Shown one piece after another: positions 7,090-13,236 of a stretch of 13,236 nucleotides of DNA. The first letter of the stretch is position 1. Every line of letters starts with the position of its first letter. Made by a program: the position numbers and the translations under genes. A model generated the notes under the pieces. It was given only the letters and a program-made list of their open reading frames with translations. It searched no databases and was not told the origin of the DNA. Location of the stretch: NCBI RefSeq assembly GCF_023661085.1, contig NZ_JAHDJT010000016.1, forward strand, positions 1 through 13,236. Direction: 5' to 3'. This stretch comes from Wolbachia pipientis (lineage in GTDB: Bacteria > Pseudomonadota > Alphaproteobacteria > Rickettsiales > Anaplasmataceae).

Positions 7090-8616
7090 ATGAAAAATTT
7101 TCCAGGAGAAAATGGTAATTTAAGCGATAACTCAATCTTCAAAGCTTGTATCAGAGAAGCAGACTTAGCTTTACAGGAGAAGTTGCAAAAAATCCAAGGA
7201 GCTGCAGACGAGCTTGCCAGACAGGCAATTATCGATAAGTTAAAACAAGCAGAGGTCGAGTACGAGAAACTTAAACTCAAGCTTGAGCAGGAAGCTTCTG
7301 ACGGAGTTAAGGACATCTTATCCCATGTCGAGCTGAGTGCTGCGGAAAATGAAGATAATTTTACAAATGGCATAGATGGTTTGCTGGCGAAGCTTTTTAA
7401 ATTTTTCAACTTCATGGATAGCGAGCTTGGAGTAGAGACAGGTCCGCAAGTCTACAATATGATAAAAAAGCGTGAAGAAGAAGAAAAGCAAGCGTGGGTT
7501 GCAGCAGTTATAAAGTTTTTACGGGATAAATTTAATAAGCTAATCAAGGCGATCTTCTCTCGCGATTTGAGTTTCCAGCAAAAGATCGACAAAGAGATAA
7601 AAGAATTATATGAGAAATTGTTCAGTGGTGGTTTGTCCCAGGAAGAAGAAGTGGCAATATTGGAGCGTCTTGAGGCTCTTCGTGATCTGAAATTAAAGCT
7701 TCAAATTTTTGTAGTTGGTTCAATTATTGCGATGTTTGCTGAGCTCTTTTCAGTTGAGCTGACGGCTTCAGTGGAAACAGCCAAAGAAGAAGGTAAAGAA
7801 AAAGCATCAGCGAAAGAAGTTCGTGAAAACTTAGAAATAAAAGTAGATGCGAAAGAAAAGCCTCAACTCAAGTATGATGTCATTCCAGCACTTGATGCTG
7901 AAAGCTGGTTGAAAAAGCCAATCACTCTGACCAAGCAAGAGCACGATCTTTTACCAAAACCTCTGAAAGATATATTACCTCCTGTGCCCAAAGATGATAT
8001 GAATAAGGGAAATGGTGGGGGACCAAAACAAGAAGTGGAAAGGAAACAAGAGAACGAAAATAAGAAACCAACACAGCCACCACAAAAACCGAATGTAGCT
8101 GCACCTCCAGAAAAAGCGCCGGGGAAAGTGCCTGGGGCTGGTGAAATAGCATTTGATTCCAGAGATGTAGCAGAATTGTTTAGCTATGAAAAAAGGAAAT
8201 TTAATGCTAATAATGGTGTTGGAGGAATGACGTTTACTAATGGTTTTAATGTAAAGTACGCCACATCTGATAATAACTGCAGTACTATTAGCAGTGTTAA
8301 AAAAGACTTCAAGTCTACTAATGGTCAAAAAGCAGATAGCCCTTATGCTAAACTTGCAGCAAAAGTTGCTGAAAGGAAAGCTCAAAAAGAAAAGTCTGCT
8401 GCTAGTATTAAGCACGATTATCCGATTGATCATTTTCAAGTTCCAGTGGGAACTAATGGAAAGTCTCATGCTAGTGGTAGGAACGAACCTCAGCAAAGTT
8501 CTGTGAAGAATGCTCAGCCAAAAAGTGAGTGTAGTAGTGTAAAAATTAATAATCATGTAGAATCAATAGGAAAGGCACCAGAAGAAGTATCATCAAGGGG
8601 TAGTAGGACCATGTGA
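7090..8616 (+). CDS. Unrecognised coiled-coil protein with one hydrophobic segment and Pro/Lys-rich tail
   Basis: This encodes 508 residues from ATG 7090. That start is preferred over the in-frame ATG at 7063 because AAAGAGG (7075-7081) sits eight bases upstream of it, whereas 7063 has no ribosome site. Residues about 22-70 are a charged helical, coiled-coil-like region (LQEKLQKIQGAADELARQ). A second helical block (about 120-200) contains lysine and glutamate runs. Residues about 205-224 (QIFVVGSIIAMFAELFSVEL) could be a membrane segment or a buried helix. A Pro/Lys/Asn linker (about 289-351) leads to a low-complexity Ser/Asn/Lys C-terminal part. There is no signal peptide and no family I recognise. 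It is the first of three same-strand genes of unknown function, but a 241-base gap with its own promoter separates it from the next. An effector or membrane-associated role is only a guess. Confidence 0.85.
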   Translation: MKNFPGENGNLSDNSIFKACIREADLALQEKLQKIQGAADELARQAIIDKLKQAEVEYEKLKLKLEQEASDGVKDILSHVELSAAENEDNFTNGIDGLLAKLFKFFNFMDSELGVETGPQVYNMIKKREEEEKQAWVAAVIKFLRDKFNKLIKAIFSRDLSFQQKIDKEIKELYEKLFSGGLSQEEEVAILERLEALRDLKLKLQIFVVGSIIAMFAELFSVELTASVETAKEEGKEKASAKEVRENLEIKVDAKEKPQLKYDVIPALDAESWLKKPITLTKQEHDLLPKPLKDILPPVPKDDMNKGNGGGPKQEVERKQENENKKPTQPPQKPNVAAPPEKAPGKVPGAGEIAFDSRDVAELFSYEKRKFNANNGVGGMTFTNGFNVKYATSDNNCSTISSVKKDFKSTNGQKADSPYAKLAAKVAERKAQKEKSAASIKHDYPIDHFQVPVGTNGKSHASGRNEPQQSSVKNAQPKSECSSVKINNHVESIGKAPEEVSSRGSRTM

Positions 8617-8680
8617 AATCAAAAGATGAGAAAACAGTAGAGATGTTTTGATGAATTATAACATTCTATGGGTTATTTGT

Positions 8681-8742
8681 ATGACAAAGGATAATTTCAT
8701 TCCAGCACTCCTTTTTGTCATTCCAGCGCGTGACGCTGGAAT
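8681..8742. repeat. Short palindromic repeat element (Wolbachia-type)
   Basis: The core is ATTCCAGCG (8720-8728), a five-base loop, then CGCTGGAAT (8734-8742). A second pair, ATGACAAA (8681-8688) and TTTGTCAT (8714-8721), adjoins it. I recall near-identical TTCCAGCGCGTGACGCTGGAA repeats dispersed in Wolbachia intergenic DNA. At the RNA level it folds into a stable hairpin and may also end transcription of the upstream gene, although no T-run follows. Confidence 0.65.
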
Positions 8743-8796
8743 CCATGAATATGAAAGAACGAATAAAATTTTTTTGAAAAAAAATACAAAAAAGTA

Positions 8797-8826
8797 TTTA
8801 CATTGATAATTTGCTTGTAGTATACT
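8797..8826 (+). promoter_or_regulatory. Candidate promoter of the 66-residue/615-residue gene pair
   Basis: TTTACA (8797-8802) and TATACT (8821-8826), each five of six to consensus, are 18 bases apart. The predicted start lies about 25 bases before the ATG at 8858. This is the best two-box match seen in the window. Confidence 0.55.
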
Positions 8827-8857
8827 AATTGCATAATATTTTTACTAGAGGGGCAAT

Positions 8858-9058
8858 ATGCATGGTAATAATGGTAAGAAAAGTAATTGGGGGCCTCAAC
8901 CTGATGGTACATGGATTCCAAGTGACAGGTTGGAATTTGTTGGTCCTAACAAGGAGAAAAACAGAGCAGAGTGGGAACGTACAAATAGCAAGCCTAGTAC
9001 ACAACTAGGTAGTAGCAGTTCTACTAGTGCCAGTAGTAGTAAGAACAAGAGTAAGTAA
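8858..9058 (+). CDS. Small unrecognised protein with Ser/Lys-rich tail
   Basis: This encodes 66 residues from ATG 8858, preceded by AGAGGGG (8847-8853) four bases upstream. The N-terminal part is Trp/Pro/Gly-rich (NWGPQPDGTWIPS, then EWERTNSKP). The last 20 residues are almost only Ser, Thr, Ala, Lys and Asn and end KNKSK. It has no signal peptide or membrane segment, and I do not recognise a family. The good promoter and ribosome site argue that it is real. Its TAA overlaps an ATG at 9058, and the next gene's better start lies 33 bases on, so the two are likely co-transcribed. It might be a chaperone-like partner, antitoxin or small secreted protein; nothing in the sequence decides between these. 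Confidence 0.7.
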   Translation: MHGNNGKKSNWGPQPDGTWIPSDRLEFVGPNKEKNRAEWERTNSKPSTQLGSSSSTSASSSKNKSK

Positions 9059-9090
9059 TGTTGTTTTACAACAATTTTAATGGGGGAGTT

Positions 9091-10938
9091 ATGAGTAATT
9101 TTATAAAAGAGCTGGTTAATGCTTTTAACTTAAATAATTATGCTTGTGGTAGGATCAATACTAATTTTACTGTAGAAGGTAACAAGATTGTTGGTTTGTT
9201 TAAGTATGGTACTGACGTAGCAAGATATCTGCGTGGGATAGGAAAGGAGATAATAAAACGACACTGCATTACCGAAGAAAAAGCAAGTAGATATTATAAC
9301 TTAAACTATTTTCCATTTGTTTTAAACAATGAGGAGGAGAAATACATAAGTAAAGATGTGAAGAAAGTAAAGCTTGCAGATTCTACGAATAAAGAAGTAA
9401 TCCGTAACTTTCAAATTCATTTTGCTAATGAATTTGAAAGGGCTGTAATATTGAAAGTGATTGCATGTCTACAGAAAGAAGTAAAGATAACGGAAGAAGA
9501 AGCGCGTGAGTGGATAAGAGGTACTGTTAAAACAGGAGCGATAGGTGAGTTTAATCCTTTGAGAAAACGCTATCTGTACTGTATAGCTTTTAGTGATGAG
9601 TACTTTAAGAGGGAAGGGTATGATTCAGAGGCTTTTGAATCATTTAAAGAGGCATATATTCAAGAATTTAACTCTAGATTGAAAGAGTGTAATCTTAAGA
9701 AGTCAGATTTTTATGAAGATAAAGATGGTGTGTTATATATTAAAAACATCAGCGATAAGGTAATCGAAAATGTGGTAAAATATGTTAAAAAAGAAGTAGC
9801 ATTTGATTTTAAAACTCCAGGCACGGAAGATTCCAAAGTTGAAAATTTTAAAGACGTTTTGAGTAGTCTAATTTCTAAACAGATAGAAAAACCCATTGAT
9901 TTCTATGATTATGATGTTTTTACAGATAAAAGGAAAATAAAGAGTGGTAATAATTTTGTCCTGATACCTTTAACAAAAACATGTGATGGTCGGCTTGAAT
10001 TTTTAAAGCATAATGATAGGTACAAAATTAATGCAAAATATACAAATTTAGCGAGTGACATTATGGGTAAGACTGAAAAGACATGTAGTACTAATTATGG
10101 AAACCCAGTTTACGCTATCTCTAATAAAGGAATTGCTCAGTTACTTCCTGAAATTGTGAAGTTTCCAATTGCATATAATGGAAGAACTGGACATTTTGAA
10201 TTTGCAGCTGATCTTGGGCCAAGTTCAAGAATAGGTTCGGAGTCTCCCAGGCACGCTTCTTCAGTGTCTTCTCCAGTGCCTCTGCCTCAGCTCCAGCCAG
10301 GGACAGAAGGAGCGGTAGTAGTTGTTCCAGCAGCTGATGCAAAGAATAATCCTGACCCTTCAATGTCTGGGCAGAATCCGGATGAGGGTTATGATTATAT
10401 GCAAGATTCTGTAAATACTAGAAATCTGTCAGATGCTGAAAGAATAAGAAAAAGGCGTAATAGTGGTGGACGTAATCTTTCTGCAGATAGTGCTCTTTCT
10501 TCTGAATTTGATGCATCGCGACCTTCAAGTGGAATAGGTATGATGGATGATAGTGGTGTATATTCTTCACAAGAACTTCCTACCAGTGATCCTGAAGGCC
10601 CCATAGGTCCCCTTCCTGTGCGTGTTGTGGAAAATCCTCAGAATCCTGTTTATACGTGTGTTATAGAAAGTTTCCGGGATTCTTCAGAATTTGATACTAT
10701 GAAGTCTGACGGTAAACATAAGCTTAATCGCGATTGTTCTTCACGGGCTTCATCAAGAAGTGCGTCATCGCTCAGTAGTTCTACTTCCGATACATCAGTT
10801 GGTACTGTTATTGGGATTGATAGCTCATCAGAATCGTCATCATCACGAGGTGCTAGTAGTGAACCTTTTGCTGCACCATCCTCAAGCATGGGTGGTGTAT
10901 GTGTGGATAAACGACGGTTAGTGAAAGTGCGTGAGTAA
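9091..10938 (+). CDS. Unrecognised 615-residue protein with disordered Ser-rich C-terminal third (putative effector)
   Basis: ATG 9091 follows GGGGGAG (9082-9088), so it is chosen over the in-frame ATG at 9058, which overlaps the upstream stop. Residues about 1-375 look globular, with mixed Lys/Glu/Tyr/Phe-rich sequence (EEAREWIRGTVKTGAIGEF) and no family I know. From about residue 377 the protein turns into Ser/Pro/Gly/Asp-rich, probably disordered sequence. This tail contains a basic cluster RIRKRR (451-456), resembling a nuclear localisation signal, and DSGVYS (487-492), which fits the eukaryotic DSGxxS phosphodegron pattern. The C-terminus is basic (DKRRLVKVRE), which is compatible with type IV secretion signals but not proof. 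A GC-rich hairpin follows 30 bases after the stop. A host-directed role is inferred only from composition and motifs. Confidence 0.85.
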   Translation: MSNFIKELVNAFNLNNYACGRINTNFTVEGNKIVGLFKYGTDVARYLRGIGKEIIKRHCITEEKASRYYNLNYFPFVLNNEEEKYISKDVKKVKLADSTNKEVIRNFQIHFANEFERAVILKVIACLQKEVKITEEEAREWIRGTVKTGAIGEFNPLRKRYLYCIAFSDEYFKREGYDSEAFESFKEAYIQEFNSRLKECNLKKSDFYEDKDGVLYIKNISDKVIENVVKYVKKEVAFDFKTPGTEDSKVENFKDVLSSLISKQIEKPIDFYDYDVFTDKRKIKSGNNFVLIPLTKTCDGRLEFLKHNDRYKINAKYTNLASDIMGKTEKTCSTNYGNPVYAISNKGIAQLLPEIVKFPIAYNGRTGHFEFAADLGPSSRIGSESPRHASSVSSPVPLPQLQPGTEGAVVVVPAADAKNNPDPSMSGQNPDEGYDYMQDSVNTRNLSDAERIRKRRNSGGRNLSADSALSSEFDASRPSSGIGMMDDSGVYSSQELPTSDPEGPIGPLPVRVVENPQNPVYTCVIESFRDSSEFDTMKSDGKHKLNRDCSSRASSRSASSLSSSTSDTSVGTVIGIDSSSESSSSRGASSEPFAAPSSSMGGVCVDKRRLVKVRE

Positions 10939-10968
10939 ATTTATATCTGATTCACTACTGTAACTAAA

Positions 10969-10988
10969 GCCAGGGCAGAAGCCCTGGC
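10969..10988 (+). terminator. GC-rich hairpin, probable terminator of the 615-residue gene
   Basis: GCCAGGGC and GCCCTGGC form a perfect eight-pair stem closed by an AGAA loop, 30 bases after the stop at 10938. The 3' flank is only moderately T-rich (GGTTGTTGTT), so termination efficiency is uncertain; the hairpin could also stabilise the transcript end. Confidence 0.5.
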
Positions 10989-10989
10989 C

Positions 10990-11425
10990 TCTGAGGTTGT
11001 TGTTAAGCAGAAACTCAAGTCAGACAAGAAGGTTTGAGCAAATTAGACCAACTATATTTTTAATATTGGCGTTTTTTGTGTACTCTTAAACTGCTTTAGC
11101 CATAAATATTAAAAAATTTACCAAAGGAGAAAAAGGCAAAAGAAGCCCTGAGTGGCGAGTTTTGACTCTATAATACTTTAAATTGGCGCTATAATAATTT
11201 ACTGACGCTTAGTTCAAGCACGATTTGGCTGAATGTAGAAAAAATGAAAAAGACATGCAGCCGCTATAATTTGACACAATCCGCCAAAAAATACCCTGAG
11301 TTTTGTCATTGAGCCTGCAGATCAAAAACAAGTTTTGAGTCAGAAACACCCTCCCTGCTATGGTAACAAGACTGGCAAGATTTGTCAAGTAGTTTTTTTT
11401 GTTTCTATTGATATCCTTACACAAT
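10990..11425. other. Intergenic region with no supported gene
   Basis: Stretches read without stops on the minus strand: 11209-11424, and a piece at about 11080-11210 reading ASVNYYSANLKYYR. Neither has a ribosome site, and both look like decayed or repeated Wolbachia intergenic sequence. CTATAAT occurs three times (11168, 11189, 11264), twice preceded by CGC or CCG, which hints at short internal duplications. I see no RNA gene. Confidence 0.35.
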
Positions 11426-11554
11426 TTAGCATCGGTTTCCGATATTATTAATTTTAAGGGTAGTGTCTTGATGTTCCATAGCTGTTATATTCGGATCCAG
11501 AACCTTTTCACTATCGAGAAAAGATAAAGCAGTGCAAACAACTTCAAGTATCAG
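11426..11554 (-). pseudogene. Decayed coding fragment, inverted homologue of 6575-6691
   Basis: The minus frame begins after a TAG at 11557-11555 and reads LILEVVCTALSFLDSEKVLD on to GNRC and TAA (11428-11426), 42 residues with no start codon. CTALSFL and the downstream TT motif align without gaps to the plus-strand fragment near 6592. The parent gene is not recognised. It lies directly behind rplI. Confidence 0.5.
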
Positions 11555-11561
11555 CTACTTG
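11545..11561 (-). terminator. Possible weak terminator hairpin after rplI
   Basis: On the minus strand CAAGTA, a five-base loop and TACTTG form a six-pair stem, 21 bases after the rplI stop. The 3' flank (AAGTTGTTTG) is only mildly T-rich. It is the only hairpin I see in the right place for the ribosomal cluster. Confidence 0.3.
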
Positions 11562-11581
11562 GTTAGAGATCGTAATGACGG

Positions 11582-12124
11582 TTACTTATCGTTTATATCT
11601 TCTTGCTCTGCAGTCTGACTCTCTTGTTGCTGTGACTTTTGGCTTTGTAATTTTACCTGCCTTAACTCATGCGCATCTGTTTCTGACCTCACAACATGAA
11701 CAGTGATTGGTACCACTACTTCACTGTAAAGTTCTATATCCACTTGATACTCACCTAAGTTTCTTATTTTTACTCCATTAAAGGATATTTTACGGTGATC
11801 AATTTCACACTCCTGTAGCAAAGATTTCGCAATTTCTCTTGTTGTTACAGAACCAAAAATTTTGCCATCCTCGGAAGCTTGCTTTACCAACACCACAAAC
11901 TTACCAGTAAGAGACGCTGCTAGCTCCTTTACCAAATTCAATTTTCTTATATTCTCTTCTTCTAAAAAGGAACGTTGCTCCTCCAGTTTTGCTATACTCT
12001 CCTTAGTAGCTTTAACCACCTTCTTTTGTGGAAAAAGAAAATTGCGTGCATAGCTAGGCTTTACCTTCACAATTTCACCTAACTTACCAAGAGTTCTTAT
12101 ATTTTCCTTTAAAATTACTAACAT
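11582..12124 (-). CDS. rplI: 50S ribosomal protein L9
   Basis: L9 binds 23S rRNA near the L1 stalk and helps keep the reading frame. The N-terminal domain is classical: MLVILKENIRTLGKLGEIVKV, then the PSYARNFLFPQ block, a long connecting helix (about residues 40-75) and the C-terminal domain (about 80-150, DGKIFGSVTTREIA). The protein has 180 residues, about 30 more than the usual 149 or so. The excess is a Gln/Glu/Ser-rich tail (QKSQQQESQTAEQEDI). Its ATG lies seven bases after rpsR, whose TAG stop is embedded in the AGG ribosome site, so the two are co-transcribed and probably coupled. No promoter is needed inside the cluster. Confidence 0.97.
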   Translation of the reverse strand: MLVILKENIRTLGKLGEIVKVKPSYARNFLFPQKKVVKATKESIAKLEEQRSFLEEENIRKLNLVKELAASLTGKFVVLVKQASEDGKIFGSVTTREIAKSLLQECEIDHRKISFNGVKIRNLGEYQVDIELYSEVVVPITVHVVRSETDAHELRQVKLQSQKSQQQESQTAEQEDINDK

Positions 12125-12131
12125 AAATTAC

Positions 12132-12407
12132 CTAAACTTTTTTAGTACAGTAAGGAATACGAGATAAAAAACGTGCCCTTATGATTTCTAAGCGCAATTT
12201 CCTCTGTTTTTTTGCACACACACCTGTTAATCTTCTAGGTAATATTCTACCATAGTCAGAGATATATTTAGATAATAAATCCGTATTCTTATAATCTATT
12301 TCTTCATCTCCCAGCGCAGCAAGAGGACAAACTTTAGAACGCCTAAACCCAGTCCTGTTATTTACAGATACATAAGAATCATTAAAATTACTTCGTTTTC
12401 TTGTCAT
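12132..12407 (-). CDS. rpsR: 30S ribosomal protein S18
   Basis: S18 pairs with S6 on the platform of the small subunit and binds 16S rRNA. The 91-residue product has the family core: the EIDYKNTDLLSKYISDYGRI helix, LPRRLTG, then the basic RNA-binding stretch KKQRKLRLEIIRARFLSRIPY. Length is normal for the family. Its ATG overlaps the rpsF TAA by one base (TAATG), indicating translational coupling with S6, its structural partner. Gene order rpsF-rpsR-rplI is the common bacterial one. Confidence 0.97.
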   Translation of the reverse strand: MTRKRSNFNDSYVSVNNRTGFRRSKVCPLAALGDEEIDYKNTDLLSKYISDYGRILPRRLTGVCAKKQRKLRLEIIRARFLSRIPYCTKKV

Positions 12408-13126
12408 TATGCGCTTTGCTCCTCAACTTCTTTATTCATCATATGAGATTTACCTTCAAAAAATTTATTAACCCGAACAGACAAGTGGCGAATGATATTT
12501 TCGTTAAGCTTTACTCTACGCGCAAATTCATCCATAATGCTTGAAGTAGAACTTATGCACATTATACAATAATGACCACTCTTCATCTTATTTATCGGAT
12601 ACGCGAAGTCTAATAGACCCCAATATTCATACTTTATCAATCCTGAAGCTTCAACACTTGCTAAAAGCACCTCTAATGCTTTACTCGATTGATTTTGATC
12701 TGTTACTTTAGAACTTGTTAAAACCTCCTGGAAAAGCTTCATTAGATGCTCTGAAACATTTTCCTTTAAAGTATTTATTGTATTGCGAATAAATGCGCTC
12801 TTAGCAATTTGCTTACCACTCTCTGGAAGCTTTATAAAATCTTGTGTTATTCCTAGACCTTCCAGGTTATTTTTCAACTCTTTGTTAATTTGCAACTTCA
12901 CTTCTTTCAAATTTGAGAGATCTTTTTCTAATTCGACCCATAGAATTTTTGCAAAACCTTCCAAAAAATTAGAACAATCAACTAAACTTTCTTGAATGTT
13001 TTTAGCACGCACCTCCGACTCCTGTTTCGCAAGCTTGTCATTTCCTTCTTTGAGAATGCCCTTGATTTGCTGAAGCATAATATCTGCTTTAATGTTCTTC
13101 AACAAAACACCTAACTCTTGGACCAT
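12407..13126 (-). CDS. rpsF: 30S ribosomal protein S6, with large internal insertion and uncertain 5' end
   Basis: The C-terminal half of S6 is unmistakable: GLIKYEYWGLLDFAYPINKM (about 163-181), then GHYCIMC and KLNENIIRHLSVRVNKFF, matching the family's EYWG...AYPI...HY and LNExIxRHL blocks. S6 normally has about 95-130 residues; this has 239. Residues 1-13 (MVQELGVLLKNIK) resemble the end of the first helix. About 145 charged helical residues (14-158) are then inserted before the second strand. The chosen ATG at 13126 lacks a good ribosome site, and the frame continues upstream as GLLQQEVEE until TAG. The first beta strand normally present (M-x-x-Y-E-x-x-F-I) is therefore missing. It is either a damaged 5' end, an unusual start or a sequence error. 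It is coupled to rpsR by a one-base overlap. Confidence 0.85.
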   Translation of the reverse strand: MVQELGVLLKNIKADIMLQQIKGILKEGNDKLAKQESEVRAKNIQESLVDCSNFLEGFAKILWVELEKDLSNLKEVKLQINKELKNNLEGLGITQDFIKLPESGKQIAKSAFIRNTINTLKENVSEHLMKLFQEVLTSSKVTDQNQSSKALEVLLASVEASGLIKYEYWGLLDFAYPINKMKSGHYCIMCISSTSSIMDEFARRVKLNENIIRHLSVRVNKFFEGKSHMMNKEVEEQSA

Positions 13127-13236
13127 TTCTTCTACTTCTTGCTGTAATAAGCCTATGTTATAACTCTATGTAGATTTATTGAATCAATACACATATATTG
13201 GTCTATAGTGATTCATCCTTGTAGATCAATATTTAA
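13127..13236 (-). other. Interrupted upstream segment of rpsF
   Basis: In the rpsF frame the minus strand reads MNHYRPIYVY from ATG 13216, then TGA, FNKST, TAG and SYNIGLLQQEVEE running into the annotated start. The stop-free part just upstream (GLLQQEVEE) fits the S6 first helix, so it is probably degraded or rearranged rpsF coding sequence rather than a normal leader. AATCTACATAGAGTT here may be what is left of an N-L-Y-E-F-type start. Confidence 0.4.

Noticed and set aside
7023..7415. Minus-strand open frame of 130 codons rich in Ser, Leu and Phe
   Set aside because: It is a shadow of the Lys/Glu-rich N-terminal coding sequence at 7090 with no ribosome site.
7975..8556. Minus-strand open frame of 193 codons
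   Set aside because: It is antisense to the coiled-coil protein gene, which has a promoter and a good ribosome site; composition is that of a shadow frame.
11209..11424. Minus-strand open frame of 71 codons
   Set aside because: No ribosome site, promoter or recognisable domain; it looks like recurring decayed intergenic sequence and is described as such.

Overview
The window looks like a chromosomal accessory region of an arthropod- or nematode-associated Wolbachia. This rests on the AT-rich composition, a very large ankyrin/TPR protein, many short decayed intergenic repeats, a palindromic repeat of a type I recall from Wolbachia, and the ribosomal cluster rpsF-rpsR-rplI with Rickettsiales-like sequence. 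It is an inference from sequence style and recalled families; no search was run.

Layout. Positions 1-677 (minus) hold the first 225 codons of an ankyrin-repeat gene that runs off the left edge. It is divergent from a 1743-residue gene (1102-6333, plus) built of about 28 ankyrin repeats, nine or ten kinesin-light-chain-like TPRs and a C-terminal region with a Cys/His/Asp pattern like YopT/AvrPphB (C58) cysteine proteases. The 424-base gap between them contains candidate promoters facing both ways, and the leftward one overlaps a perfect 13-base palindrome. Behind the large gene lie frameshifted TPR remnants (to 6569) and a second decayed coding scrap (6575-6691). An inverted homologue of that scrap lies at 11426-11554.

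Between these two scraps is a plus-strand block of three unrecognised genes. One is a 508-residue coiled-coil protein with one hydrophobic segment (7090-8616). The others are a 66-residue Ser/Lys-tailed protein (8858-9058) and a 615-residue protein with a Ser-rich disordered tail (9091-10938), which appear to be translationally coupled. Promoters with good -10 boxes precede the first and second genes, and a strong GC-rich hairpin follows the third. Eukaryote-like short motifs in the 615-residue protein (DSGVYS, RKRR) and basic C-termini are compatible with secreted effectors, but this is speculation.

After about 640 bases without a credible gene comes the ribosomal cluster on the minus strand: rplI (11582-12124), rpsR (12132-12407) and rpsF (12407-13126). 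S6 is unusual. It carries about 145 extra residues inside the normal fold, and the sequence that should encode its first beta strand is interrupted by in-frame stops, so its true start is unclear.

The strongest candidate for something new is the ankyrin-TPR-protease-like giant protein together with its divergent ankyrin partner. The three-gene putative effector block flanked by inverted decayed repeats comes second.
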